From Desulforhabdus sp. TSK (GTDB lineage Bacteria > Desulfobacterota > Syntrophobacteria > Syntrophobacterales > Syntrophobacteraceae), in assembly GCF_022836495.1 (NCBI RefSeq), contig NZ_BQXM01000001.1, forward strand, positions 124,001-188,000: a DNA stretch of 64,000 nucleotides, in the 5' to 3' direction. Numbering within the stretch: position 1 is the stretch's first letter; each line of letters opens with the position of its first letter. The notes under the pieces are model-generated. The model saw only the letters and a program-made list of their open reading frames with translations. It did no database searches and was not told where the DNA came from. A program made the translations under genes and the position numbers. Shown here piece by piece: positions 25,543 through 34,917 of this stretch.

Positions 25543-25729
25543 TATTATCTCCTTATCTTAAAATGGTTTTTGTTTTGAATGTGACCTCACTTCATTTCCG
25601 GTCGGTGGAACATCTCCTTAGAAATGCGGGACTATGCGACTCCTCCTTTCTCTGATAAGTGTATAAACGAAATGCCAAGGACAGAAACGTGCAGAGAGTT
25701 GATTCGGCATTCATCAAAAGCACGTCAAG

Positions 25730-26085
25730 TTAGGATAAGGAAAGACTGAATTTCAGCGCCCGGTCGACCTGAGCCATGGTCTTGTCTGAAAGTTGTGCAA
25801 GTTTTGGAACCAGGAACCTTCGCTTATCGATAGTTCTGATTTGTGCCAGGTTGACTATGGAAGGTTTCTTCATGCCCTGCTCGATACCAATGGGGACGCA
25901 GATGGGATAGGAAGCCTTTTTTCTGAGAACTCGGTGATAACGGCGACAATAGTGGTGGGAGAGTATGTATTGCCTATATCATTTTGGATGACCACAACGG
26001 GCCGAGTTTTTCCCGTTTCACTTCCCAAAACCGGTTCCAGATCTGCGTAATAGACTTCGCCGCGTTTCACCTGTAGAACACTCAC
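25730..26085 (-). pseudogene. mazF: MazF-family toxin with a -1 frameshift
   Basis: The first 55 residues read as MazF ([18 protein letters not shown], then [13 protein letters not shown] and [13 protein letters not shown]), then the frame stops early. In the next frame the rest of MazF continues: [20 protein letters not shown], then RTIDKRR and VDRALKFSLSLS to the stop at 25730-25732. The break is at a run of six A residues (minus strand, near 25912-25917); seven would restore the frame. So the toxin is inactive, subject to slippage, or the base is a sequencing error. MazF cleaves mRNA at short motifs. Confidence 0.85.
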
Positions 26086-26103
26086 ATCCCAGCCTTTCCC
26101 GTC

Positions 26104-26361
26104 TCAAAGGTTCTCCGCATCCGAATACCTGAACTCATCGGCGGTAATGCGATTCTCATCGGCCATATCCAGGTACGCCTTACGCATGTTTTCTTCGAAA
26201 AGCTTTTGTTCCATCTGTGCAACCTTTTCTTCGATGGACTCGCGCACGAGAGCTGAAACCTTTTTATTTTGCGCGGCAGCCATCTCGATCAGTCTCCTCT
26301 TGAGCTCCGGTGGAACCACCAAATGGAGTCTGACATCTTTCGAGGCCGAACGATGTGTCAT
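26104..26361 (-). CDS. Antitoxin partner of the MazF-like toxin
   Basis: An 85-residue protein with a ribbon-helix-helix-like start (KDVRLHLVVPPELKRRLIEMA) and a charged helical tail that should bind the toxin (VAQMEQKLFEENMRKAYLDMADE). ATG 26361 is preceded by AAAGGA. It is 18 bases upstream of the toxin gene in the same direction, the usual antitoxin-first order. Confidence 0.78.
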   Translation of the reverse strand: MTHRSASKDVRLHLVVPPELKRRLIEMAAAQNKKVSALVRESIEEKVAQMEQKLFEENMRKAYLDMADENRITADEFRYSDAENL

Positions 26362-26532
26362 TTTTGAATCCTTTATGCTCGAAAATTTTAGATAAAAAAC
26401 TCTAACATGGATGGGCGTAGCAAACAAGTTCTCAGCGCCGTGATACATTACTCGGAAGATTGACTGTAGACGCTGCCATCATCGGCACAGGCTGATCTTC
26501 CGCCAGAGGGAGAAGGATTTCCACCTCTCATG

Positions 26533-27195
26533 TCATACCTGAGGCTGCAAGCCATCCCTTCCCGTTGAGACCGCCACACGCAACTCCCGCGCGGCGGCGC
26601 GTGGTTCGGGGGCGGCGATGATGGCCGAGACCACGGCTATGCCGTCGGCTCCGTGCGCCAGAACTCTCGCGGCGTTGGAGGCCTTGATGCCGCCGATTCC
26701 CACGAGGGGGATGCTGACGGACTGACGGATGGACCGCAGTCCCTCCAGTCCCGTGGCGCTGGGAGTGTCCGTCTTGGTGGGCGTATCGAAGACGGGGCTC
26801 ACCCCGAGATAGTCAGCTCCGTCGGCTTCCGCTCGCAGGGCTTCTTCCACCGTGCTGACCGAAACCCCTACCAGCATTTCACGGCCCACGATTTTCCGCA
26901 CGATGTGGCAGTCCATATCGCTCTGCCCCACGTGCACCCCGTCGGCACCGCAGGCGAGCGCGATATCCAGGCGGTCGTTGATGATGAGGGGAATGCCGTG
27001 GGGCTGGATCCTTTCCTTGACGGCCGCCGCCAAGTTGTAAAATTCCCGGGTCGATGCGTGCTTCTCGCGCAGCTGCACGATGGTCACCCCGCCCTGGATG
27101 CTTTCCTCGATGACTTCGATGAGGGAGCGGCTGCCGATCATACCGCGGTCGGTCACCAGGTAAAGCGAATAGTCGATCCTTGTTCTACGCTGCAT
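26533..27195 (-). CDS. thiE: Thiamine-phosphate synthase
   Basis: ThiE joins HMP-diphosphate and thiazole phosphate to give thiamine phosphate. The 220-residue TIM barrel shows YLVTDRGM, IVQLREKHAST, INDRLDIALACGADGVHVGQ, GVSVSTVEEA, YLGVSPVFDTPTKTD and GIGGIKASN, all family hallmarks. It is 12 bases downstream of thiM in one operon. With thiD and thiL elsewhere in the window the salvage part of the pathway is complete; thiC and thiG are not seen. Confidence 0.95.
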   Translation of the reverse strand: MQRRTRIDYSLYLVTDRGMIGSRSLIEVIEESIQGGVTIVQLREKHASTREFYNLAAAVKERIQPHGIPLIINDRLDIALACGADGVHVGQSDMDCHIVRKIVGREMLVGVSVSTVEEALRAEADGADYLGVSPVFDTPTKTDTPSATGLEGLRSIRQSVSIPLVGIGGIKASNAARVLAHGADGIAVVSAIIAAPEPRAAARELRVAVSTGRDGLQPQV

Positions 27196-27207
27196 TGTAT
27201 AAAGCCC

Positions 27208-28008
27208 TCAGGCAATGCGGATGCGAACACCCTCCTGGAGAATCGTCCCGTCCATTTCATCCAGGGCGTCCAGCAGGAGAGTCTGAAAGGTCCCGGGACG
27301 CGGGTTGGAACGGGCGGCCCGTTCTCCGGCCAGGCCAAAAGTCACCAGGGCTCCCGTTACCGCCATGAGGGCATCGGGCTCCACGGCGCAGAAGGCCCCC
27401 GTGATGGCGCTGGCGGCACAGCCGGTTCCCGTGACACGGCTCATGAGGGCGTGTCCGTTGGAAATGATATAACCTCTCAGACCGTCCGTGACAAAATCCT
27501 CCACCCCCGTGACGGCAACCACCGTGTTACTTTTTTCTGCCAGCTTCGAAGCCACGGACCGTGCCGCTTCCGTCCCGTGCACCGCATCCACGCCGCGTGT
27601 GCCCGTCGTTTCCCCGGCCAGTGCGAGAATTTCCGAAGCGTTGCCCCGCACGACGGTGATGGGAAGCTCATCCAGCAGGCGGCGCGCCGTTTCCGTCCTG
27701 AAACGGGTGGCCCCGGCGCCCACGGGGTCCAGGACAATGGGAATGGACCGCTTCTCGGCCGCTCGCGCCGCAAGGAACATGGAATCCACCCAGGGGATGG
27801 AAAGGGTCCCGATGTTGATGACAAGGGCTCCCGCGAGGGCAGCCATTTCTTCGACCTCCTCCGGGGCATGGGCCATGACGGGTGACGCCCCCAGGGACAG
27901 CAGGGCGTTGGCTGTAAAGTTCATGACCACGAAATTGGTGATGTTGTGCACCAGGGGACGCTTTTGGCGAAGGGTGTCCAGCATTCTGGAGATCATGCGA
28001 TCGATCAT
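27208..28008 (-). CDS. thiM: Hydroxyethylthiazole kinase
   Basis: ThiM phosphorylates the thiazole alcohol, a salvage reaction. The 266-residue protein has [53 protein letters not shown] and the catalytic [19 protein letters not shown] precedes ATG 28008. A CGCTGA/TCAGCG palindrome lies in the 150 bases upstream. First gene of the thiM-thiE operon. Confidence 0.95.
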   Translation of the reverse strand: MIDRMISRMLDTLRQKRPLVHNITNFVVMNFTANALLSLGASPVMAHAPEEVEEMAALAGALVINIGTLSIPWVDSMFLAARAAEKRSIPIVLDPVGAGATRFRTETARRLLDELPITVVRGNASEILALAGETTGTRGVDAVHGTEAARSVASKLAEKSNTVVAVTGVEDFVTDGLRGYIISNGHALMSRVTGTGCAASAITGAFCAVEPDALMAVTGALVTFGLAGERAARSNPRPGTFQTLLLDALDEMDGTILQEGVRIRIA

Positions 28009-28026
28009 ATCATTTCCTTCTTTAAA

Positions 28027-28156
28027 TGGAACGCTGAAGACGTTGGAAATGGAACGCAGAAGACGCAGGCTTGCGCGCGCTGACTTTCGCTGAAACTGCT
28101 TTTATGATTTTTGTTTTATCAGCGTTTGTCAGCGGACCTCAGCGTTCTCAGCGTCC
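28027..28156. repeat. Full CGCTGA/TCAGCG palindromic element
   Basis: The left half has GAACGCTGAAGACG and GCGCGCTGACTTTCGCTGAA; the right half, after an A/T-rich centre (TTTTATGATTTTTGTTTTA), has TCAGCGTTTGTCAGCGG and CTCAGCGTTCTCAGCGTCC. The two halves are inverted copies of the repeats at 1509-1550 and 2911-2951. It fills the gap between thiM and the aminotransferase gene. Confidence 0.75.
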
Positions 28157-28164
28157 TAAAAATC

Positions 28165-29301
28165 TTACTTACCGCCATGAGGCCGGCGAAGGGCCGATTC
28201 CATGCGCTTCAAAGCTTCCAGGAGCACCGAGCGGGGACAGCCGAAGTTCAATCGCACAAAACCTATGCCCCCAAATTCCGCCCCGTTGGAAAGCCCCACG
28301 CCCGCTTCTTCAAAAAACCGGTCCGGGTGTTCGATCCCTGTCTCCCGTGTGTCGATCCAGGCGAGGTAGGTGGCTTCAACGGGGCTCATGGAAAGCCCCG
28401 GCATGGAATCCACCGCCTTCTGAACGATATGTCGGTTTTCCCGGAGGTAGTCGAGAAGCGCCAAGCGCCACGGACCGCCCTCCCGGTATGCTGCCAGGGC
28501 TGCGGTAAAGCCCAGGGTATTCACGTGAGGAACGATGCCCGCCATGGCCTGGAGAAAGCGTTTTTTCAGGCCCGCATCGGGAATGACGGCAAAGGAGCAC
28601 CCCAGACCGGGAATGTTGTAGGTTTTGCTCGGAGCCATGAGGGTGATGGTGCGCCGGGCGACCTGGGGATCCAGGGTGGCAAAGGGGATATGGACTTTGT
28701 CTTCGTCCAGGATCAGGCCGCAGTGGATTTCGTCGGAGCACAGGATGAGGTCGTGCTTTTCGCAAAGGGCTGCAAGGCTCGAAAGCTCTTCCCGGCTGAA
28801 GACGCGGCCCACGGGATTGTGGGGGTTGCAGAGCAGCAGGAGCCGGGTGCGCGGTGTCAGGGATCGTTCCAGGCGATCGAAGTCGATCGTCCAGGTTTTG
28901 TCCACCTGTGCCAGGGGAACGGCCACCAGGTTGCGCCGGCATAGGCCGGGGGCCGAAAGAAAAGGGGGATACACCGGTGTCAGGGTGGCTACGTCGTCTC
29001 CGTCCTCGCCGGCGGCGCGGCAGGCGACATTGAGCCCCGTCACCAGCCCCGGAAGCCAGACAAGCCATTGCTCTTGCACTTCCCAGTCGTATTCTTCCCA
29101 AAGCAGGGCTCGAACGGCCTGGACCAGTTCCCGGGGCACGAGGGTGTACCCGAAAACCCCGTGATCGATCCGCTGGTGAAGAGCTTCCAGGACAGCGGGC
29201 GGCGAACGAAAATCCATGTCCGCCACCCAGAGGGGAAGAACGTCCCGGCCGCTGTATCGGTCCCATTTTAAGCTTGCCGTGCGCTTGCGGTCGATCAACA
29301 T
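28165..29301 (-). CDS. MalY/PatB-type PLP aminotransferase (cystathionine beta-lyase)
   Basis: A 378-residue fold-type I PLP enzyme. Signs: N-terminal KWDRYSGRDVLPLWVADMDF, the NPHNPVGRVFS loop, SDEIHCGLIL, and the PLP lysine in MAPSKTYNIPGLG; the C-terminal arginine region is FVRLNFGCPRS. Members cleave cystathionine or cysteine to pyruvate, ammonia and a thiol, or act as regulators. Which role holds here is unknown. It is read toward thiM but separated by the palindromic element. Confidence 0.92.
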   Translation of the reverse strand: MLIDRKRTASLKWDRYSGRDVLPLWVADMDFRSPPAVLEALHQRIDHGVFGYTLVPRELVQAVRALLWEEYDWEVQEQWLVWLPGLVTGLNVACRAAGEDGDDVATLTPVYPPFLSAPGLCRRNLVAVPLAQVDKTWTIDFDRLERSLTPRTRLLLLCNPHNPVGRVFSREELSSLAALCEKHDLILCSDEIHCGLILDEDKVHIPFATLDPQVARRTITLMAPSKTYNIPGLGCSFAVIPDAGLKKRFLQAMAGIVPHVNTLGFTAALAAYREGGPWRLALLDYLRENRHIVQKAVDSMPGLSMSPVEATYLAWIDTRETGIEHPDRFFEEAGVGLSNGAEFGGIGFVRLNFGCPRSVLLEALKRMESALRRPHGGK

Positions 29302-29573
29302 GTCAAAATCGAAAGAAATGATACACCTCCCAGTCTTTGTGGTAATAAGAAGCCTCGACCGAATGCCGCTCGCACTATAAACAAAGTGACCGCCAGGAGC
29401 AACCGCCGGAAGGCTGGACGACGGGATGGAGGCGCATGAGCTACAAATTCAATCGCGGATGCTGGGTGGAATCCTGGGAAGAGACCCGGCTGAGAGCAGC
29501 ATTGCATGAAAACGACGAGGTGCGTGGGGCGTCCGCCCGGGGGAACTGCACGAACGGGAGTCCGGAGACGCCG

Positions 29574-30065
29574 ATGCTGTCCATCGAGGACAAGATCCAG
29601 ATGGCCAGGGTGCTTTACGTCCAATGGGGACGGGCTCTCCTGGAGGACACCGGCATCAGGGGGCTTCTCCAGCGCCTGGAGCGCGACATGGGATTCTCCC
29701 ACGAAATCATGCATTTACTCTGGATCGACAGCGCCTGTGCCCGATGCGATGCGGCAGCCCCGGAGGGGAGCTGCTGCAGCCGCGGCCTGGAGAACAAGTA
29801 CGACGTGGTCTTGTTGCTGCTCAATCTGCTGATGGGTGTCAGCCTGGACCGCGGCCGGTCCAGGGAAGACAGCTGCTTCTTCCTCGGGCCCCAGGGGTGC
29901 CGCCTGCGTGTCCGCAGCCTCCTCTGCATCGAATATCTTTGCCCCGAACTGGAAGAGGCACCGGGGTGGGAAGGCCTCCTCCGCATCCAGGGGGCGACGG
30001 GCGGGGAGCTCGAAACCTCCTTTCTCCTCTGCGATGCCGTCAAGAAACGCATCGCTTCCGTGTGA
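29574..30065 (+). CDS. Cysteine-rich hypothetical protein
   Basis: A 163-residue protein with about ten Cys in two groups: CARC and CC near 57-70, then C, C, C and C in DSCFFLGPQGCRLRVRSLLC and EYLCPE near 103-130. The spacing suggests an iron-sulfur or zinc site of the YkgJ-like type. The start ATG 29574 has GGAG 6 bases upstream; an in-frame ATG at 29436 would add 46 residues of poor composition. Monocistronic, function unknown. Confidence 0.65.
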   Translation: MLSIEDKIQMARVLYVQWGRALLEDTGIRGLLQRLERDMGFSHEIMHLLWIDSACARCDAAAPEGSCCSRGLENKYDVVLLLLNLLMGVSLDRGRSREDSCFFLGPQGCRLRVRSLLCIEYLCPELEEAPGWEGLLRIQGATGGELETSFLLCDAVKKRIASV

Positions 30066-30163
30066 AACCGCATGCCTTGGGGGGTAAGAGCCGAGGATCG
30101 CAATTGGGCAACCGTTTGCCTTTGTCTTTATGTATACTGCGAACGGTTCAAATCTTATCTTTC

Positions 30164-30232
30164 GTAGGAGCGGCATCCTGCCGCGACAAAGGCTGGTTTA
30201 CCCCTCCTGTCACGGCTGGAAGCCGTTCCTAC
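30164..30232. repeat. REP-type palindrome, family A copy 2 (diverged)
   Basis: Starts GTAGGAGCGGCATCCTGCCG and ends CGGCTGGAAGCCGTTCCTAC. The arms are degenerate compared with the copies at 11169 and 41014. It sits between the Cys-rich gene and the SYLF gene, which are convergent. Confidence 0.75.
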
Positions 30233-30252
30233 AAACAAATGGCCGCCTGATT

Positions 30253-30945
30253 TTAGGGATTCGCGTATCTGGCCAGAGCCTGTCTCAGATTGGCCGCTAT
30301 GGGGGGCGCGGCGATCTCCCTGCTTGTGAGGATTTGCATGGGGGTCAGGCCGGCCATGTTGTAAAAGGCGGAATTGGATTTATCGTCCACCTGTAGAGAG
30401 CTCCCTTCCAGCGAGACCCCGGCAAAGAGGCCCCGGCTGCGGGAATAGGACAGAATCTCGGCTTTGAGCTGCAGGTCGGTACTCGCTTCCGCGCGGCGTC
30501 CCACGGGCCCTGCAGCCGCTGCAGCGTCAGCCCCCAGGGTGAACTTCCCGCTGGTGATGGAATCCAGGCTCCGAACCGTCCTGAAGATGAGCACCACGTC
30601 GGTCGACTGTGCGCCGATTTGGAACCCGAGGCTTCCTCCCATGATTGTGAAGAAGGCCGGGTTGCTCCAGTTGCGTTTTTCGTCCCGCACCGAGAGCACC
30701 CCTACGCCGTAGCGTCCCCCCACAATGAAGCCGGCTTTGAGCAGACCGGGAAATATGGCGATTCCATAGGCTTCGCTGAGGAGGGACGGAGGGATGCTGG
30801 TTTCGGGTATGGCCATGATTTCGTCCAGGACCTCGATGGCCGACTGGACTTTCATCACCTCTTCGCCGCCTGCCTGAGGGGAGGGCAGGGGCGAAAGCAC
30901 GAGGCACAACAAGACGAGGGAAAAGATCGCGTAAAGTTTTTTCAT
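30253..30945 (-). CDS. Exported SYLF-domain (Ysc84-like) protein
   Basis: A 230-residue protein with a signal peptide (residues 1-28, KKLYAIFSLVLLCLVLSPLP). The rest is the SYLF/DUF500 domain: IPPSLLSEAYGIAIFPGLLKAG-type start, GGRYGVGVLSVRD, GGSLGFQIGAQSTDVVLIF and YSRSRGLFAGVSLEGS. Eukaryotic SYLF proteins bind phosphoinositides; bacterial ones are envelope proteins of unknown role. I use ATG 30945; a TTG two codons upstream is possible. Confidence 0.88.
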   Translation of the reverse strand: MKKLYAIFSLVLLCLVLSPLPSPQAGGEEVMKVQSAIEVLDEIMAIPETSIPPSLLSEAYGIAIFPGLLKAGFIVGGRYGVGVLSVRDEKRNWSNPAFFTIMGGSLGFQIGAQSTDVVLIFRTVRSLDSITSGKFTLGADAAAAAGPVGRRAEASTDLQLKAEILSYSRSRGLFAGVSLEGSSLQVDDKSNSAFYNMAGLTPMQILTSREIAAPPIAANLRQALARYANP

Positions 30946-31035
30946 GTCCAACGTATCCTTGGTGCAAGAGGTTTCAGGCGAAACTTGAGGAACGAAATCC
31001 TCATCGCGAGTCCGGTGCAGCTCCTTATTTTCGGA

Positions 31036-31917
31036 TCAACGGTCGCTTGTGGGGAAGATGTCCGTCTCCTTTTTTCTTCCGTCCTCCGGGACCAATTCCC
31101 TGGAATTCTTCTTCAAGATCCCCTGAAGACGGGGCAGTGCATCCACGACGACGACGATGGTATCGTAGTCTGCCCACTGGTAGAGTTGCTCGGCTTTACC
31201 CAGGGGCAGATTGATGCATCCATGTGAACAGTTTCCGCCGGTGATGTCACCCAGGTGGATCCACACGTGGTCGTAAATCCTCAGTGCCCAGGGCATGGGA
31301 GCCGGCTCTCCGTAGGCGTTGGGATAGCTTTTGGAAACATGTTCGGCGTCCTTGGTGAGGACCTTGTAGAATCCTTCCTCCGTCCAGCCTTCCTCCCGGC
31401 CGATGCAGACGAAGGTGTCCCCTTTCATCCTGCCGTATTCGTACCAGGCGAGGTAGGGCATGTCCTTCGTGATGAGGATGAACTTCTGCACCTGATTGAG
31501 ATCGGGAATATAGCGGGGCAGAGGGGACCAGGTCTTGTATGCGCTGAAATTGTTGGGAACCTTCAGGGGGCGTCGGTTGGCCACATCTTCCCGGACGTAG
31601 TAGCGCGCTCTTGCATTGAGATTGGCCAGAATATCGTAGGCTCTTACGGTAGTCAGCTCTGGGTCCTTTTTGCCGAGGTTGATCAATTCCTTTTCCGTGA
31701 TGGCCCGATAGGTCCATGCGCGGCTCGCCGGGGCGGGCTTGGACTCCTTTTTGAGTTGTTTGAGACTCCCGTCGGTAAAAGGCGAAGATGGAGGCGCGGG
31801 AGGGGGAGGGTAGTATTCCGCCGGGTAGGGCTGAATGTACGCTCGCGGGGCACACCCCCCCAGGACAAACAAGATGATGCACAGCTTCACCCACCGGCCC
31901 CATGGCAATACCGGCAT
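31036..31917 (-). CDS. Lipoprotein L,D-transpeptidase (YkuD domain)
   Basis: A 293-residue lipoprotein with lipobox VLGGC (Cys22), then a Pro-rich linker (YPAEYYPPPPAPPSSP) that would span from the outer or inner membrane to the wall. The YkuD domain is at about 140-275: FILITKDMPYLAWYEYGRMKG and the active site HLGDITGGNCSHGCIN with the catalytic Cys. These enzymes form 3-3 peptidoglycan crosslinks or attach lipoproteins. AAAGGAG precedes ATG 31917. Confidence 0.92.
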   Translation of the reverse strand: MPVLPWGRWVKLCIILFVLGGCAPRAYIQPYPAEYYPPPPAPPSSPFTDGSLKQLKKESKPAPASRAWTYRAITEKELINLGKKDPELTTVRAYDILANLNARARYYVREDVANRRPLKVPNNFSAYKTWSPLPRYIPDLNQVQKFILITKDMPYLAWYEYGRMKGDTFVCIGREEGWTEEGFYKVLTKDAEHVSKSYPNAYGEPAPMPWALRIYDHVWIHLGDITGGNCSHGCINLPLGKAEQLYQWADYDTIVVVVDALPRLQGILKKNSRELVPEDGRKKETDIFPTSDR

Positions 31918-32296
31918 TGCTGACTCCTTTCTTGATGGCCTTATTCTATTGAATCGGCGCAGTGGAAAAAGGGATGCCCTGTCCCTGAATCACCCTGCGG
32001 ATTCCGTGAGGAGGGGAACGCGCTTCCTGGATCACGCCGCTATCATACGATGGAAGAAGAGTTACTGACCAGAGGAAACTGAACTGTGCCGTTTACGACC
32101 TTTATCCTGTTTTCCGAAGGTTTGAGTCGTCAGGACGTATTTCCTGGTGCCACACTCGTATGGGGAGGGTACAGTAACGAACTTTTTGCGGAATCATTTT
32201 GCATGAGCATTCAGATGTTAGCCATTAGCTGTTAGCAATAAAAGATTTTTAGGCTTACCATGAAGATCCCCCTCAAACCCCCTTCAAAGGGGGAGT
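31918..32296. other. Intergenic region, no gene seen
   Basis: About 380 bases with lower GC than the surroundings. It holds a short direct repeat (TTAGCCATTAGC and TGTTAGC near 32220-32236) and, at its right end, the hairpin noted next to aroK. The promoter of the L,D-transpeptidase gene should be here but no clear boxes are visible. Confidence 0.45.
32278..32293 (-). terminator. GC hairpin just after aroK
   Basis: CCCCCTT (32278-32284) and AAGGGGG (32287-32293) form a tight stem with a 2-base loop, 3 bases past the aroK stop on the minus strand. It is followed only by TTTGAGG, so termination would be weak. Confidence 0.45.
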
Positions 32297-32833
32297 TCAA
32301 AACCTCTCAAGAAACGTTTCCACCCGTGAAGCCAGCTCCTGAGGGGTGGCGTTGTCAGTGTCGAGAACGAGGTCTGCCGACTTTTCATAGAGCGGGGTGC
32401 GCCGCTGGAGCACTTCCAGAATTTCTTTTTCCATGGGAAGATGGGTCAGGGGCGGCCGATTGGCCGCAGTGAGGGGATCTTGCAGGAGGCGGGCCTGGAT
32501 GGTTTCCGGTGCCGCCCGGAGCCAGATCACGAGAAAATGATCCGCCAGGATTTCCCGGTTGTCGGCCCTTTCGATGATTCCCCCACCGGTGGAGACCACG
32601 CACCGTTCCTGGGCCACGAGGGTTTTCAGGAGATCCGATTCCGCATCTCTGAAGGATTCCCAGCCGTGAGACCGGACGTAGGCGTCGATAGCCTGTCCAA
32701 AAGTTGCCGTCAGTTGGACATCCATGTCGATGAAAGGCCAATGGAGTTTTTGAGCCAATGTTTGGCCCACCAGGGTTTTGCCTGTTGCACGAAACCCAAT
32801 AAGTGCTATCTTAGATCCTTTGATTTTCAACAC
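32297..32833 (-). CDS. aroK: Shikimate kinase
   Basis: A 178-residue kinase that phosphorylates shikimate in aromatic amino acid synthesis. Seen: Walker A ALIGFRATGKTLVG, FIDMDVQLTATFGQ with the substrate Asp, ESFRDAESDLL and the STGGG motif, then NRPPLTHLP in the lid. Start is GTG 32833 (or TTG 32830) behind AAAGGA; longer frames overlap the divergent gene. The 31-base gap to the divergent acyltransferase start means shared promoter elements overlap coding ends. Confidence 0.9.
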   Translation of the reverse strand: MLKIKGSKIALIGFRATGKTLVGQTLAQKLHWPFIDMDVQLTATFGQAIDAYVRSHGWESFRDAESDLLKTLVAQERCVVSTGGGIIERADNREILADHFLVIWLRAAPETIQARLLQDPLTAANRPPLTHLPMEKEILEVLQRRTPLYEKSADLVLDTDNATPQELASRVETFLERF

Positions 32834-32864
32834 ATTCCTTTCCCATGAACCTGCAGGGTGCTCC

Positions 32865-33575
32865 ATGAACGAAGAATCTGCTGCAACTGAAAAGGCTGTC
32901 GTTGCCCAAAAGCGTCGTTTCCATGTGGACCGGGTGCCCTTCCTGCCTCGGATACTGGCGGGATTGATCAGGCTCCTCCATGGAAGCTGCCAGTTTACCA
33001 TTTTGGGCAAAGAATATGAAGATCTGCTCTTGAAGAGGCAGGGGCCGGCGCTGACCGCCTGCTGGCATTTCGCGTTTCCTGTGGTCGTCTACTATTTCCG
33101 GGATCGCGGGGGGATGGTCATGGTGAGCCGGAGCCGGGACGGAGAATGGGCGGCCAGTGTCGTGAAGCTTTTGGGGTACGAGGTTTTTCGCGGTTCCCCC
33201 GGCAAAGGGGGCGCGACGGCCCTGCGCAAGATCATTGCTCAGCTCCAGAACGGTCCCGGGGGCGGCCTCATTGCAGACGGCTCTCAGGGGCCGGCATTGA
33301 AGGCTCAGAAGGGGATCCTCCTCCTTGCCCGGTATTCGGGTGCGCCTCTCATTCCTGTCAGCATGGCGGCAGATCCGTGCTGGCGTTTCCGGAGCTGGGA
33401 CCGGACGCTCCTGGTCAAACCCTTTTCCCAGGTGGTGTTTGCCTTCGGTCCCCCCATTGACGTGGCGCGGGACGCCTCTGCCGAGGAAATGGAACAGAAG
33501 CGCATGGAGCTGGAGAATTCCCTCAATGCCCTCACCCTGAAGGCTGAAGAGGCGCTGCGCAGGAAGAAGGCCTGA
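32865..33575 (+). CDS. DUF374 lysophospholipid acyltransferase-like protein
   Basis: A 236-residue protein of the LPLAT superfamily. The acyltransferase His motif reads CWHFAFPVVVYYF (the HxxxxD variant of DUF374), followed by MVSRSRDGEWAASVVKLLGYEVFRGS, GLIADGSQGPA and IPVSMAADPCW. Such proteins act in lipid A or lipid acylation (LpxL-related) at the inner membrane. Exact substrate unknown. ATG 32865 is divergent from aroK. Confidence 0.85.
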   Translation: MNEESAATEKAVVAQKRRFHVDRVPFLPRILAGLIRLLHGSCQFTILGKEYEDLLLKRQGPALTACWHFAFPVVVYYFRDRGGMVMVSRSRDGEWAASVVKLLGYEVFRGSPGKGGATALRKIIAQLQNGPGGGLIADGSQGPALKAQKGILLLARYSGAPLIPVSMAADPCWRFRSWDRTLLVKPFSQVVFAFGPPIDVARDASAEEMEQKRMELENSLNALTLKAEEALRRKKA

Positions 33576-33720
33576 AGAATATCGGCCCTCGCCAATCGCA
33601 TCTTGCAAAGTGGGGGAAGCTTTGCTATTGGGTCCATTGGAGCGGGCACGGGAATGTGCTTTCATTACAATATATTTGATCGATAGATTCACTGTCTGTG
33701 AAGAAGCCATATGCAGTGAG

Positions 33721-34112
33721 GGATTTGGAGCAGGGCAAATGATCGCTGATCCTTTCCTTTCGAGGAAAGGGTGGGAGGAAAGTCCGGGCTCCGCAGGGCA
33801 TGGTGCTGGGTAACGCCCAGTCTCGGCGACGAGGAGGAAAGCGCAACAGAAAGCAGACCGCCACGCCTCGGCGTGGTAAGGGTGAAACGGTGAGGTAAGA
33901 GCTCACCAGTCTCGGTGGTGACATCGAGAGCTAGGCAAACCCCACCCGGAGCAAAACCGAATAGGAGAGCGTTTGAGGGCTGCCCGTCCGAGCTCTCGGG
34001 TTGGTTGCTTGATCCCATCGGTAACGGTGGGACTAGAGGAATGATCATTGCCTCAGCCTCTCTTCGGGGGAGGATGAGGAACAGAACCCGGCTTATGACC
34101 TGCTCCAAATCC
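33721..34112 (+). ncRNA. rnpB: RNase P RNA (type A)
   Basis: The catalytic RNA of RNase P. Conserved stretches are visible: GAGGAAAGTCCGGGCTCC near 33775, ACAGAAAGCAGACCGCC near 33847, GGTAAGGGTGAAACGGTG, and the 3' GAACAGAACCCGGCTTAT near 34078. The P1 helix is formed by GGATTTGGAGCAGG (33721-33734) and CCTGCTCCAAATCC (34099-34112). A run of seven T follows at 34114-34120 and should end transcription. About 390 nt, normal for type A. It lies just upstream of ispD. Confidence 0.95.
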
Positions 34113-34179
34113 CTTTTTTTCTTTTACTGGATTTGCCCTTTTTAATGTTCCGTTCCCTCTGTTTTGGACTGAATGCATT

Positions 34180-34917
34180 ATGATCCCGAAAACATGCGCC
34201 ATCATTCCCGCCGCGGGGCGCGGCCTGAGGATGGGCCGAAGCACTCCCAAGCAGTTTGTGGAGGTGTCGGGCAAGTCGCTTCTTGCCCACACCCTCGACA
34301 CTTTTTCGGTGGCGCCGTTCCTTTCGGAGATCCTGCTGGTGGTGCCCGAAGACTTTCTCGACGAAGCCCGGGAGCTGATCCAGGGGCGCCCGTGCTCCGG
34401 CGCGGACGGACCCCTTTTTTCTGTCGTGGCGGGAGGGGCCGAGCGGCAGGACAGTGTGTACAACGGCCTGTGCCGACTGCCTTCCCATTGCCGCTGGGTC
34501 ATGGTGCATGACGGCGTGCGCCCCTTTGCCTCCGTGCGCCTCCTGGAAGAAACCTGGAAGGCAGCCCGTAAATCCGGAGCGGCCATAGCGGCCCTGCCGG
34601 CTACGGATACCGTCAAGCGGGTTACCCATGGGAGCGTTCGGCAAACCCTCCCCCGTGAGGAGATCTGGCTGGTTCAGACCCCTCAGGTGTTTCAGAAGGA
34701 GATCCTGCTGCAGGCCTATGAAGAGGCCCGCAGAAAGGGGTGGACGGGAACGGATGATGCCTCCCTCGTGGAGCGCCTGGGCATTGACGTTGCGGTCATC
34801 CAGGGCGAGCGTTCCAACATCAAGGTCACCACTCCCGAAGATCTCCAATGGGCCGAGTGGTTTCTTTCCTCGAAAGCCGAGAGCACGGGGATAGAAGCGG
34901 CGGGGGGATGTCCATGA
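34180..34917 (+). CDS. ispD: MEP cytidylyltransferase
   Basis: IspD makes CDP-methylerythritol in the non-mevalonate isoprenoid pathway. The 245-residue protein has the CTP-binding [12 protein letters not shown] with KQFV, then [30 protein letters not shown] and TDDASLVE. It overlaps ispF by 4 bases (ATGA), so the two are translationally coupled. Confidence 0.96.
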   Translation: MIPKTCAIIPAAGRGLRMGRSTPKQFVEVSGKSLLAHTLDTFSVAPFLSEILLVVPEDFLDEARELIQGRPCSGADGPLFSVVAGGAERQDSVYNGLCRLPSHCRWVMVHDGVRPFASVRLLEETWKAARKSGAAIAALPATDTVKRVTHGSVRQTLPREEIWLVQTPQVFQKEILLQAYEEARRKGWTGTDDASLVERLGIDVAVIQGERSNIKVTTPEDLQWAEWFLSSKAESTGIEAAGGCP

